Origin: Siphonodentalium dalli
Lineage: Eukaryota; Mollusca; Scaphopoda; Gadilida; Siphonodentaliidae
DNA: 64,000 nucleotides
NCBI GenBank assembly: GCA_032622095.1
Contig: CP136064.1
Coordinates: 133,247,129-133,311,128 of the forward strand
Reading direction: 5' to 3'
Shown here: one piece after another, positions 45,358 to 57,394 of the stretch
How positions within the stretch are numbered: the stretch's first letter is position 1
Layout: each line of letters opens with the position of its first letter
Made by a program: the position numbers and the translations under genes
Notes under the pieces: model-generated
Told to the model about the DNA's origin: nothing
Seen by the model: only the letters and a program-made list of their open reading frames with translations
The model's database searches: none

Positions 45358-45725
45358 GACACACATAGAAAAACACCTGTGTCGGCCTAAATGTGTTATC
45401 TGACACACGCGACACACATTCTGAGGACAAATTGGCCGACACGTTTGGATAATTTTTGGTGTGTCATATGACACACCTAGAAAAACGCCTGTGTCGGCCT
45501 AAATGTGTTATCTGACACACGCGACACACATTCTGAGGACAAATTGGCCGACACGTTTGGATAATTTTTTCATAATTATATGTGTCAGATGACCTATTTG
45601 AGCGACACAGGCTTTTTTGCAGGTGTGTCACTTGACCTGTTTGTATGACCATAGATGTGTCAGATGACCTAGATTCTGAGGACAAATTAATGTGTCAGAT
45701 GACATAGATTTTTTTATCAGTGTAG
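45358..45725. repeat. 113-bp tandem pair plus gtgtcagatgacc repeats
   Basis: Unit 1 starts at 45358 (gacacacatagaaaaacacc) and unit 2 at 45471 (gacacacctagaaaaacgcc). They are nearly identical through gccgacacgtttggataattt. Then tgtgtcagatgacctatttg, gatgtgtcagatgacctag and atgtgtcagatgacatag follow. The same words occur at 16580-16800, so this is one repeat family that flanks the GC-rich foldback in both places. Confidence 0.75.
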
Positions 45726-45726
45726 G

Positions 45727-47383
45727 ACGGGAGAGGATCTCCGTGATCGCCCCAGAGCGCCAGAGCGCCGCGCTTGTTTTGTGCATGCACAAAACAAGCG
45801 CAGAGGTTCGGCGTTCTGACAAGGCATAGTACCGTCGCCATGACAACACAAAGCGTATTAACAACGCAATGACAACGACTTGAACACATTAATTTATTAA
45901 GAGCGTTTACGGCGTGGAGGAAACGCAGTGAGAGCGTGTGGAGCGTGAGACTTGAGGTTACAATACACCAAATAAAAATTAGTAGAGTGATTGCCCCTGG
46001 CACTACCAAGCTAGGATCAGCATAAAACAAATTCTGGCAGCTGAATGGTCAATGATACATGGATGAAAAGTGCACGAAAAAATGCACAAAAGTGTTTTCC
46101 GTCGAGACACATCAAATATAGCAACATGGTGAACGGCTATGGCTGTGCAAATGGCGAATAATTTATGGGAGGTGTTTGTGTTTTTTTCGATATAATTTTT
46201 TCCTCAATTTTAAGGGTAGTGTGACGTTTGTCAAGCTGCAGTGTGATCACCACGTTTACAAGTACTTTTGGGCACATTTCCATGTGTCTAAAAGGACGTT
46301 CTTTAATTTTAAATACTCGTGCATGGTCAAAGCTTTGCTGCGAATACAGGCCAGCGGGATTTGTTAACACTGAGGCCTATGTAAATCATTTGGTGTATTG
46401 TAACCTTGACAAAGCAGGAACGCAATGGGTCGTAGTCGTAAAAAAAGCGCGATGAAAACGCGATAAGCGGGATAGGAGCATGGGTGTTTTATTAGTTTTA
46501 TTTATAGAATGGGAATTTTTGGGATGATTAAAAGTCAAACTGCGACCTGGAGGCCGAGTCCCGTAAAAGGTGCATGTAGTTGGGGAAATTCAATTTCGTT
46601 TATTGTGTTAATCAACGTTGATTAATGTTGATTTTTGGTTTGTGATAAACTATATGTCAATTACAAATGAAAGAAATTTCTGCAGCCCACTGGGGGTTGT
46701 GGTCGGAGACGGTCGAGTCGGCCACCGGTTCGTTAATTAGGTGCTGGTTGTTATTGTTATTTAGCGGAATTCTGAGTTGGTCATTCGCAAAACCAATATA
46801 TTTTATATTCTACAATTACATTCTTGGGTTTATAATATATGATCTTGAGCGCGTTACCATTTATGACATTGGATCTGTTGTTTTAACAGATTGAAAATTT
46901 CTGACAATTTTCAAAGTGGGATCGTACTGTAAACCTGCTGTAAACGCCGGAAGAACGCCATGTATAACGCTTGGGCGTAAAGTGAGCGCCAGAGTCGCAG
47001 TGGCAGCACAATGTGGACGTTCTATGAGCGGGAACCAGTCCATAATACCACATGACAGCGCAGAAAGAGCGCAATAAGTTTTGGACATAGCCTCATTGAG
47101 CGTATTAAGGACGGGAAAGGCACGTAGTGAGAATTTGATTAAGCTTACTGTAGTCGCAAAAGACAAGATTAATTTCTTGCTGCGACCACGAGAAGCTAAT
47201 ATGCGCTTTTGCTACGTCCACATAACGCTCACGTCGCTCGCTTGGCGCTTTGCTTTGCGCCGTCACGGCGACAGCACTACGTCCTGGTCAGAACGCCGAG
47301 CCTCTGCGCTTGTTTTGTGCATGCATAAAACAAACGCGGCGCTCTGGCACCTATGGGCGACCATGAAGATCCTCGCCCGTTGT
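45727..47383. mobile_element. 1.66-kb foldback element with TIRs of about 115 bp
   Basis: The left arm at about 45730-45845 (gaggatctcc, ccagagcgccgcgcttgtttt, gtgcatgcacaaaacaagcgc, gaggttcggcgttctgac) is matched by the reverse complement of 47265-47380. Each arm contains its own cttgttttgtgcatgcacaaaacaag palindrome. Homology on the right continues to about 47512, into the tgtcacactcagg family seen at 12583 and 16450. Frames inside have no domain I recognise. Non-autonomous. Confidence 0.75.
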
Positions 47384-47790
47384 AGCCAGTGTCCACTGCG
47401 TCACCAATCGGTTCTTGGAGACCTTAGTGCGTTTAGGTGGGCGCTTTGATACTTTTGCAGCGCAATGAGAGCGCCGACCTGAGTGTGACATGGGCTTTAT
47501 ACCCTTGTCGCAACAATAGAGTTGAGATGCATAATATATCAACATTGGTCATTATCGCTCTTCAAATCTATATCGGTATCAACCCATATTTCCCCGATTT
47601 GTATTCTGTATTTCTCTTCTGTTCAACAATGCCAAAATCATAACGGTGCAATGCCTTGTAACTTTTGCTTCAACATGCCGAGTTCCGCTGCAGACGATGC
47701 AAAATTGACAACATTTCGAAATGTAAACAGGCTTCAATCTCACCAAAGAACAAAGGTCCCAAGTCAAGGTCCAAAATCCCCAACACACTG

Positions 47791-47965
47791 ATGTGAGGTA
47801 TAATGATAACTCCATCTAAATAACCAATATAAGGATGTGAGGTTTAATGATAACCCCATCCACATAACCAATATAAGGATGTGAGGTTTAATGATAACCC
47901 CATCCGCATAACCAATATAAGGATGTGAGGTTAATTATAACTCCATCCACATAACTAATAAATAT
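47791..47965 (+). repeat. minisatellite, four 43-44-bp units
   Basis: gatgtgaggtttaatgataac, cccatccacataaccaatat and aag repeat at about 47791, 47835, 47878 and 47921, with the outer units more diverged. Confidence 0.9.
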
Positions 47966-48287
47966 GTCTGAAAATTAAACAAAAAAATTAAATTCCATGA
48001 CGGCGTCCAATATGGACTACCCGGTACCTAATTCTGCTCCAAAAACATGTATTTTGAATATATGGATGTTTATGGGGAGAAACCGATTATTTCAATGACA
48101 TTTTAATTCACTTGGGGCCAAAACCCGACCTACATGTACGGGATCGCGTTTTGCGCGCGACTGTATCTTCAGCACATGTGCATCTTTAATAAGCCAACAA
48201 TTGGAATCCCAACAGAGAAGATTGGCGTGGGTCCCTTGCGCATAGACACCATTGATGATCTCTATGGGAATCAAAATTGACATTTAA

Positions 48288-48763
48288 AGGTACTCAATCC
48301 GTAAAGAGGGTCCCCATCTCAAAAGATTCCAACAACAACAATCCGATCAGAGGGTCCTAACCGTCCTATATTACTATTTCTTTGGCTTTGGGGGTAAAAA
48401 ATATTTGATTCGAGTCGAGGAACCCATCCAACAAAGCTCAGAGTTATTATATATTGATTTTTGAAATTTCTTATTAACTCGAGATGAGTACTAATAACTG
48501 CCGTAATCTGCCTGGATGTGTACTCCAAATCTATTCAAACAGACAAGGATGGATAACTCTAAAATCAAGTGGTAATTTTAACGCAATTTTGACTGAGTTC
48601 TGGGCCAGATAGTATTCGCGATAATGAAAAATAATAGATTTCTAAAATCGATATCTAACAAATCTGAGCTTTGACGGGTGACTTCCTCGACTCGAATCAA
48701 ATATTTTTGACCCCGAAGCCATTGAAATAGTAATTGAGAGGAGTTTTATCGGATTGAGTACCT
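48288..48763. mobile_element. TTAA-type MITE (family C), longest copy
   Basis: TTAA lies at 48284-48287 and 48764-48767. The ends are AGGTACTCAATCCG and CGGATTGAGTACCT. The core ttactatttctttggctttgg and caaatatttttgaccccgaag is mirrored. The left arm holds extra aagagggtccccatctcaaaag sequence. A gacaaggatggataactc word relates it to copy 3. Confidence 0.85.
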
Positions 48764-48784
48764 TTAATAGACAATTTCGATTAA

Positions 48785-49215
48785 CCGCAATAACTTAAGG
48801 AATCTCTAATTGCGCTTAAGCCCAATGAGAATGCAATAAGACATTCCTTATTACGCTTAACCGCAATTACTTCCCATTGCACTTAAACACAATTAATATC
48901 TCTCTCAATAGATCACCCTTCTGCAAATAGTAGAATAATCCTATATTTGTTCCACCCATTGTGCCATGAAGATGGACTACACCACCTGAATTATAAGGAG
49001 TTTATGTACTATATATAATATATTATTCCTTATTAAGAGATTCATTATTGGGCTTTATCAGCGCAATTTGAATGTTCTTCATTGCATTAAGCGCAATTAA
49101 ATATTCCCTTATTGTGCTTAAGCACAATAGAGATTCCCTTATTGAGCTTATAAGCGCAATAAGGAATATCCCTTATTGTGCTTAAGCACAATTAGCTCTT
49201 CTTGCGCTTAATTAA
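48785..49215. repeat. cluster of short palindromes, ttgcgcttaagcgcaa type
   Basis: Variants of tattgtgcttaagcacaata and aattgcgcttaagcccaat occur about ten times, mixed with attccttatt words, in both orientations. Single strands could form many small hairpins. No terminal structure is clear. Confidence 0.7.
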
Positions 49216-49933
49216 GAAAAAGTTATAACTGTATTGTAACTATTGGTTTGTCCTTTAATATTTCCATACATCATGCCCACATATATTATAAAAGAATAGT
49301 ACTATTATTATTAATAGTGCTCGTAGTAGTTGATACCACCTTACCGTCAATATTCTAGCATGGTTAGTTTCAAAATCACAACGTTAATTGTTATTACTAT
49401 TTGTGTGCAGTGTATATGTACATCAGTCATCAATTGAGAAACTTAAGCACATCCTGGTTGAATATCAACCATATATGGTGGGTTATTCTCACATTCAAGC
49501 TGTTGGTGTCATTCGTGTTATTTTGCAATGCGAAGTGGTAGAACCCCCAATAGCTTATCAATACCACTCAGGACAGTGGGTGTTTTTCCTCAATTAATTG
49601 AATTTCTTGTTTTGGCCGAATGACCTCAAAATGACTCTTTCCTATTTACATGTCCATGTTAACATCCATGATAAATAGTATGCACAGAAATTCATATACA
49701 GCTGTTTACAGTGAATTTCCCCCCGTAAATCTCTGTTTTAGTGTTAAAAGGGGGGTGGGTGTCAAAAAATGGTCGGAAAAAACTGCCGAAAACGGAAAAA
49801 AAATTGGCGGTGGGATTGGGTGTGTGGGTACAAAATAATGATCGAAAGGGAAAAAATGCCATACGTGCCTGAAAAAAAAAATCCGACCCCCCCCCCCCCC
49901 CTGGCACCACGAGTAAATTGTTTTCAGATGTAT
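49216..49933. other. gene-less stretch before the giant palindrome
   Basis: The frame 49388-49597 (HQSSIEKLKHILVEYQPY) has no recognised domain. Homopolymer G and C runs lie at 49749 and 49886. Nothing else. Confidence 0.35.
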
Positions 49934-52900
49934 TAGTCCAGGAGATATTGGTAGACCTCTGCACCCCCCCCCAGGACTTAACTTCACCCCACTAATTTTC
50001 TTCCTTAAGGTCTCCTCTAATTTTTTTCACTTGTTAACAAGAAAAAAAAGTGGCCGCAGAGACTCCAGACAAGATGGCGTCCATCATGGCGGCCATTTTT
50101 TTTATATGCACCAGGTTTCTTTGATCGCCGTTATAGTAAAGATGATGTCACATGCGGTCTTGTTTTCCGTTCGATTCGTTATGGTAATATACAACCCTTA
50201 CAAATTAGCCAAAAATCCGACACAAAAATCCAATATGGCCGCCGAAATGTGAAAAATTTCTATTTTTCGGACATTTCACCACCTTTCGTTTGTCTCCGGG
50301 GGAAAATGTTGGCACCTTAACGCGATTTTATACATTTATCGTCTAGAAGAGTCATTGGCGAACACACAGGGACCATAATATATATTCCTTGACGGATATT
50401 TTTGTCCGATATCACGTTTTCCCAAATGCCGGTATAATCCGGTCAAAGCCAAAACGACTCTAATAACGCAATGTCTGTTTCGAATCAATGAGTGTTATTG
50501 CTATTATTACTCCAGCCATGATTATATATGTGCAGGAGATACTCGGGCTAGGATTCCTCTTATACCTGAGTTGAGGAATATTCACCCAAATCCAAGATGG
50601 CGGCCAAAATGGCCACCAGAAATAGAAAAATCACCGAAAATCGCTGATTTTAACATCAGTGAAAGTTATTGTCACGACAACTCCACACCTGCTTACTATT
50701 GTGAGTTGGGAACACTTAAGTCGAATAACTGTCCTTATATTGCATCCAAATAAAAGTCCCCCAAATCCAAAATGGCGCCCACAATGGCCGACAAATTTTG
50801 AAAAATTCCCGAAATTCCCTCATGTTCACATCATTGGGCATTATTGTCGAGAAAACTCCACACATGCTGACAATTAAGTTGTAAATACTGAGGTGAAGTA
50901 ATTACCTTGCATCTGATGAAGGAAATTGTTTTCCAAATCGAAGATGGCGACCAAAAATGGCGTCCGAACTTTGAAAACAGGCTTACATTCCTTTATTTTC
51001 TTACTATGGGCGTTATTGTTACGCGAATTCTACCCATATGGAACATTGATATGAAGTATTCATATGGAACATTGATATGAAGTAATCATTTGAGTTTGCC
51101 CAACTCTTACAATCAAGATGACTGCCAAACTGGCGGCCAGAAATTGAAAAGAAATCGAAATTGTCACATACTAATTTCAACTTTTTGTCATAATATCAAT
51201 ATGTATGCATTGGACGAAACGGTACATAAGCCATATGTTAGTTCCAACGTATGTCGTCGCCTTCTGGAAGGATGAAAACCCACAATAATCGCGATGTGGC
51301 ATTTATAAATCCATTCTCCACTAAGCGCCCATAATTGCCTTAACCGTATATGGGTGGGCCGATTAGTCATATTATGACTTCCAAGAATCAAAACAACAGT
51401 ACCTGAGCTTATTCTGATTTGCCACATTCAGCATTATCTGGATCAGCATCCGTCTCGTCACATTAATCTATCTCGCTCGCTCCAACACAGTTTTCTACAC
51501 TTATTGGTAGAAGGGTCCCACTAATCGGAATGTTTCAAACAACACATATGCCGGTGTCAAGCTCACGTGTTTGTCTCGAAAGCTGGGAATTCTTATCCTT
51601 ATTCTTGGCGAGCTTCATTCGTGGTAGCTTATGGTATAATTCAGATGCTACATATGGGATCTGAGCGTCATCTTGCGTGATAAACTACAAAGGTATGCGG
51701 TCGATGCGTATACTAGCTTTCAGAAGGATCTCTCTATCTGCGTATTTTTCAGATTTGGTTATCTAATGTGGATAACAAACTGTACATCTGGTGATCTTCC
51801 CATCCATCCACTTCTCAATATATGGTTCATCAATTCACATATTCACGTACTGACGTAGCCGGACAACTTCTGTATATGGCTTCGAATGTTGAAAGCCTAA
51901 CATTTGACGGATGCCTTTCTGCTAAGGCGTAGAAGACCATAATGCATAATATACCCACACTTCTTGACCATGATCATAAGAACAGTCCTGGTGGCGTCCA
52001 TCAATCGTCTCACCGTACAGATCCAAGCAGATAATAACAATACATGCGGTGCTAGTTTGTGGGCATGTGTCATGATAGTGGAAATGAAATTGGACCATGA
52101 CTGCACCGCCCCTTCTTTGGGTATGTTTTAGATTCAGACATGATCTCATGTGGCTTTGCTTTCCTTGTATGCTAAGATTGTATATTTCAAGCCGCTTGGA
52201 AGCCGTTCTTAATCAACGAACCAGACGTGTACCATTGGCTACTACTATATAAGCCCCGCCAGACTGGGATGTAGTCTTCAGGGCGATGCATTTGATAGTT
52301 ACCGATAATATGTCATACTTACGCTGGGTGGTGGTCGGTATGGTTCAAGAAAGTACAATGCCATCAACACAAGGGTGAAATGTTCAACGCGAAGAACATC
52401 TAGAGGAATGTTACTTTGATAAGATCTTGCATTCAGTTTAACCTACGTTGGGTACACCAAGTGATTTATTGGTAACATCACCATTCAAAACCATTGTCCT
52501 GCATGAGACATCTTAACTAATATATTCTAAAGTTATATAATATAAAGCTATATGATCATAATGGTCACGTTCAGCAACGTCCACATCCATTGCCATCGAG
52601 ACTATAAATTGTTCTTTAAACACACAGTGAAATAAATGCACCACAGTTCCTGACATTTTCTTGAATAATACCGTCCACATACTGACACTAACCCTGAGAG
52701 ATCATAACAACAATGCATACCTTCATTCCATAAAGACATTATCCTTTAGCCCATCCGACTGGCTAGGATAGTATTATCCAGACAAAATTATACGTCTGGT
52801 CATGTTGATTCAGAACGGCCTTGAAACGGATGTGGAAATACAATCTTATCACACCAAAAAGACCAACACGCATGACATTCTATATTGAAACATGCACCTG

Positions 52901-55077
52901 GTGTAGGGTTGTATACCGTGGCCCATTTCATTCCCACTGTCATGGCGCATGTCCACAAATTAGCACCGCGAGTATTGTTCTTCTCTGCTGGGAGCTATTC
53001 GACGAGACGACTGCGGGACGTCACACAGTTTGCTTAGGATCATGATAAAGAAGTGTGGGTAGTCGGTACATTATGGTCTGCTCCTTATCAGATAGGCATC
53101 TGTCCAAGGGAATGAGACAGCTAGCTACCTCCGAAACACTGCCGAAGTTGTCCACGTATGCCAATACGTTCGCTAAGTTTGTGAGTTGAACCATCTGTTG
53201 AGAAGTGACTAGTTAACTGGGAAGTTCGCCATGTATACATGTCATTATCCCCACGGGGTATGAGAAAGACATACATAGAGATGACCTTCTGTAAGCTTGT
53301 ATACTTATCGACCATATGCCTTTCTAATTCAAGATGACGAACAAATCCCATATTTAGCAAGCATATAAAATCTTAAGCCAGGCACCGGGAAATTAATTGT
53401 TTGAAACGTTATGATTAAAGGGACCCTTTTCACAAGAAGTGTTGAATACTTTGTCGGTGTGAGCGACCTAGATTTATCAGGCAAAGGAATGGAAACTGGT
53501 CCAGATCATTAAGGACGTGGCAAATCAGAATATTTTACCAGGTAATTGTTCTAATGTGGCTATTCGGCGCACCTACGGTTACGGCTATTATCGGCGTCAA
53601 ATGGATTTCGAAATGACACATCGCTATATTAAGTGTGGGTTTTCGTACTTCCAGAAGGACACGATCAATGTTATGCGTTTTGATACGTTTTAAGTTGAAC
53701 TAATATATGGTCTGTGTATAGTTTCGTCCATACATAACGATACTATGACAAAAAGTTGAAATTTGTATGTGAATATATCGATTTCTTTTAAATTTCTGGC
53801 CTCCAGTTTAGCTGCCATCTTGACATTGAGTATCAATTGACAAACTCAAATGAATACTTCATACCAATATTCCATATCAACATGTGATGGTGAGTATAAT
53901 TCGCGAAACAATAACGCCCATCGTAAGAAAGTAAAGGAATGTAGGCGTGTTTTCAAATATCGGTCGCCATTTTGGCCGCCATCTTAGATTTGGAAAACCA
54001 TTTCTTGCATGGGATGAAAGGTAATTACTTCACCTCAGTATTTACAACTCAACTGTCAGCATGTGTGGAGTTTTCTCGACAATAATGCCCAATGATGTGA
54101 ACATGAGGGAACTTCGGTGATTTTTCAAAATTTGTCGGCCATTGTGGGCGCCATTTTGGATTTGGGGGACTTTTATTTGGATGCAATATAAGGACAGTTA
54201 TTCGACTAAGTGTTCCCAACTCACAATAGTAAGCAGGTGTGGAGTTGTCGTGACAATAACTCTCACTTATGTTAAAATCAGCGATTTTCGGTGATTTTTC
54301 TATTTCTGGTGGCCATTTTGGCCGCCATCTTGGATTTGGGTGAATATTCCTCAACTCAGATATAAGAGGAATCCTAGCCCGAGTATCTCCTGCACATATA
54401 TAATCATGGCTGGAGTAATAATAGCAATAACACTCATTGATTCGAAACAGACATTGCTTTATTAGCGTCGTTTTGGCTTTGACCGGATTACACCGGCATT
54501 TGGGAAAACGTGTTATTACATATCTATCAACGTAATTCGCATGATTGCACGAGTTTCCAGACGTGTGATAATTCTCAGAATCGCACTAGTGATAAAAATA
54601 TCCGTCACGGGATATATATTATGGTCCCCGTGTGTTCGCCAATGACTCTTCTAGACGATAAATGTATAAAATCGCGTCAAGGTGCCAATATTTTCCCACA
54701 GAGACAAACGAAAGGTGGTGAAATGTCCGAAAAATAGCAAATTTTCACATTTCGGCGGCCATCTTGGCCGCCATATTGGATTTTTGTGTCGGATTTTTGG
54801 CTAATTTGTAAGGGTTGTATATTACCATAACGAATCGAACGGAAAACAAGACCGCATGTGACATCATCTTTACTATAACGGCGATCAAAGAGACCTGGTG
54901 CATATGAAAAAATTGGCCGCCATGATGGACGCCATCTTGTCTGGAGTCTCTGCGGCCACTTTTTTTTCTTGTTAACAAGTGAAAAAAATTAGAGGAGACC
55001 TTAAGGAAGAAAATTAGTGGGGTGAAGTTAAGTCCTGGGGGGGGGGGTGCAGAGGTCTACCAATATCTCCTGGACTA
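49934..55077. mobile_element. 5.1-kb imperfect palindrome (giant foldback element)
   Basis: TAGTCCAGGAGATATTGG at the left end is answered by CCAATATCTCCTGGACTA at 55060-55077; TAT lies next to both ends (49931-49933 and 55078-55080). The arms run inward past 51.5 kb and 53.4 kb and can be followed weakly to about 52.35 and 52.65 kb. By eye the outer 400 bp agree at about 96-97%, 50.57-51.27 kb somewhat less, and the inner parts only about 55-70%. Outer arms carry agatggcggcc and aaaatggccgcc words. Matching open frames in both inner arms (for example 51922-52149 minus and 52821-53045 plus) differ equally at all codon positions and so look non-coding. No transposase was recognised. Confidence 0.8.
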
Positions 55078-55085
55078 TATGGGGG

Positions 55086-56652
55086 GCAGAGGCGGACTGG
55101 CCGATCGGGAGACCGGGAAAATTCCCGATGGGCCGGAGGCCGGACGTGGGCCGCCACATGTGTTGTTTAACAAGCCTAATTGTCTAATCGTAATTTTGTC
55201 ATTAAATGAACTTGTCAGCACCATATAACACCAAGTAAAGACCCTGTTAGTGTTAATCTCGAGATTTTAACGGTAACTCCCAGCTGTAAATCCAAAAATC
55301 CCCCAATTGAAATTTCCAACACAATAGGAACGCTTCAGTTGAGGCCAGTCTAGATGCTAGGATTAGCGATTTTCTTCTATAGTTTTAAAATTTTTCTCAC
55401 CCCGGGACGAACAACCATGGACAGCCCGGTGTGTCCTGGTCTCTTGTCCGTAGTTGTGTGCATTTGTCTGGAGATAGTAGTGATGCGGACCGGACCGCTT
55501 TGGACCGGTCCGGTCCGGGTGTCACTGGACCGGACCGGACCGCCTTTTGCCGCCGGTCCGGTACTCTCCGGTCCGGTCCACTATTTTACTTCAGTTATAA
55601 TAAACTATCGCGAATATTATTGCTATTTGCCGTCATTAGCAACGATGTATTGACGCATTCAAGTGATTAATATCTATTAAACGTTTGATGCCACGAAAAC
55701 AATGTATAGATGTACTTTGTACATGTCAATTTCCTTATAATGAAAGACAAGACAGTCACATTAATCCAATAGTAGTTGTACTTAGGAAAATAACTGTAAT
55801 TGTCAGGATTATGCAATCAGCCATCACAATATCCAAGACTCCAATATTAATGTAGTAGTCATATTAGTACACATTTGTATAATTGTCATCAGTATAGTTA
55901 TTTCGTTTAAATTTCAATGTAATGAAAATAAGTATGATACGAATCATGCATACGATCAGTTGAGTGCCATGTTAGATTGGTTATAACACATTCTGACCCT
56001 AGCTATATATCTGTCCAATACATTTAATTAGTGCATGTTCGCATTCCCAGTGTATCCCACCAGAGACAGACAATGATGCATACAATCGGCAAACAATGTA
56101 AATTTTAACACATATGGACTCATTGCAATGCACTGAACTCAGTAACCTTATAGTTTGTATATAGAGTAAAAACTATGAGAAAACAGAGAGTTCATTAACA
56201 TATAACCTATTATAGGTGGACCGGACCATTTTGGACCGGTCCAGGCATGTGTACCGGACCGGAATGGCCTGGACCGGACCGGACTGGACCGCCTTGGCAG
56301 CGGACCGGACCACCCAAGGTGGTCCGGTCCGGTCCGCATCACTAGGAGATAGACCGCTAGATGTTAGAATTTATGCAATTTTTCAGTAAAATTTCTTAAT
56401 GGTCTCATACCGGGAATATATAGAACCATGGTTTATGAAAATATATAGGATATTATGCCAGAGCACTGAGGTGCAAATGGAATTAATCAATAACATGTAT
56501 TTGGCCCGATTCTGATTTAGGGGGGGGGGGGGGGATGCAGTTAGAATTTGAATTGTCCAATGTGGACAGTGGACACCCCCGACCCCGAACAGATGGGGCC
56601 GGTATTATATATTCATTTCCCGGGCAGTTTTTTTGGCCCAGTCCGCCTCTGG
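55086..56652. mobile_element. TIR element with cagaggcggactgg ends
   Basis: cagaggcggactggccgat, ccgggaaaatt and gatgggcc on the left correspond to cccgggcagttttttt and ggcccagtccgcctctg on the right, a TIR of about 45 bp. I see no clear target duplication because the left flank is a G run adjoining the palindrome. A hAT-type element (55478-56344) is nested inside. No transposase frame. Confidence 0.6.
55478..56344. mobile_element. hAT-type non-autonomous element, 8-bp target duplication
   Basis: The ends are TAGTGATGCGGACCGGACC and GGTCCGGTCCGCATCACTA. GGAGATAG lies on both sides (55470-55477 and 56345-56352). Subterminal regions are dense in accggaccgg words. The 8-bp duplication and TAG-type ends fit hAT. 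The interior is AT-rich without coding potential. Confidence 0.9.
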
Positions 56653-56798
56653 GAGGTATAATCTATACCTATGTTTCGTTCGCTTGGTTTGTGCTCAGAC
56701 AACTCGTAGGTTACCTATGGAATGCTATTATGGAAATTAGGGCCATTTCCCAATGGCGCTTTCGGCGAGCGACAAAAAGTGCGCCATGATAGTAACGC

Positions 56799-57175
56799 TG
56801 AATAGGTCACTCTCACCGGTTTTCTGTGATAAAGTTACCCAGGTTCCTGAAATTGTGATAAAGTTACCCAAGTTGGAGAGGATTGTGATAAATTTACCCA
56901 GGTTATCAACAAATTATTCATTTTTGCGATCAAAATGACGAGCTACATTACTAATATATCTTAATGTGTGCTTAATAGGGGCTTTACTTGCCAAAAGTGA
57001 ACAGTATTTCCCTCCAGTCAGTCACTTTTAAATCAAGTTCTTTTTGTGAGATTTGCTTAACCTGGGTAACTTTATCACAATTATCTCCAACCTGGGTAAC
57101 TTTATCACAATTCTCTCCAACCTGCATGGGTAACTTTATCACAGAAAACCGGTGAGAGTTATATGACCTATTCAG
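56799..57175. repeat. inverted repeat with gtgataaagttacccagg units
   Basis: tgaataggtcactctcacc, ggttttctgtgataaagtt, acccagg and two more ttgtgataaagttaccca copies lie on the left. Three complementary tgggtaactttatcacaa copies and cggtgagagt...gacctattca lie on the right. Outer words (gcgctttcggcg, gccgaaagcg) suggest a slightly larger element. Confidence 0.75.
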
Positions 57176-57394
57176 CTTTTGTAACACGCCGAAAGCGATA
57201 AAATGTGCGATATTGGCGCATGTTTCGGCCCGCACCGAAAGCGACACAAGCGATTAAATGTGGGACTAATGGCGCATATGTTTTGGCGCTTACAAGTGTC
57301 ATAAAAATGGGTATCGCCAGGGGCTTGCTTCACTCATAATTTATACATGTACCAGTACTTATTTACTTGAAATTGGCCCAAAAACACCTATTTT

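Noticed and set aside
45464-45864. Minus-strand Ser/Cys-rich frames
   Set aside because: They follow the 113-bp tandem repeat and the GC-rich TIR.
51922-53045. Conserved protein encoded in both palindrome arms
   Set aside because: Substitutions between the arms are not concentrated at third codon positions and the frames end at different places.
55354-55670. Overlapping frames with DRTALDRSGPG-like phrases
   Set aside because: They come from ggaccggacc subterminal repeats of the hAT-type element.
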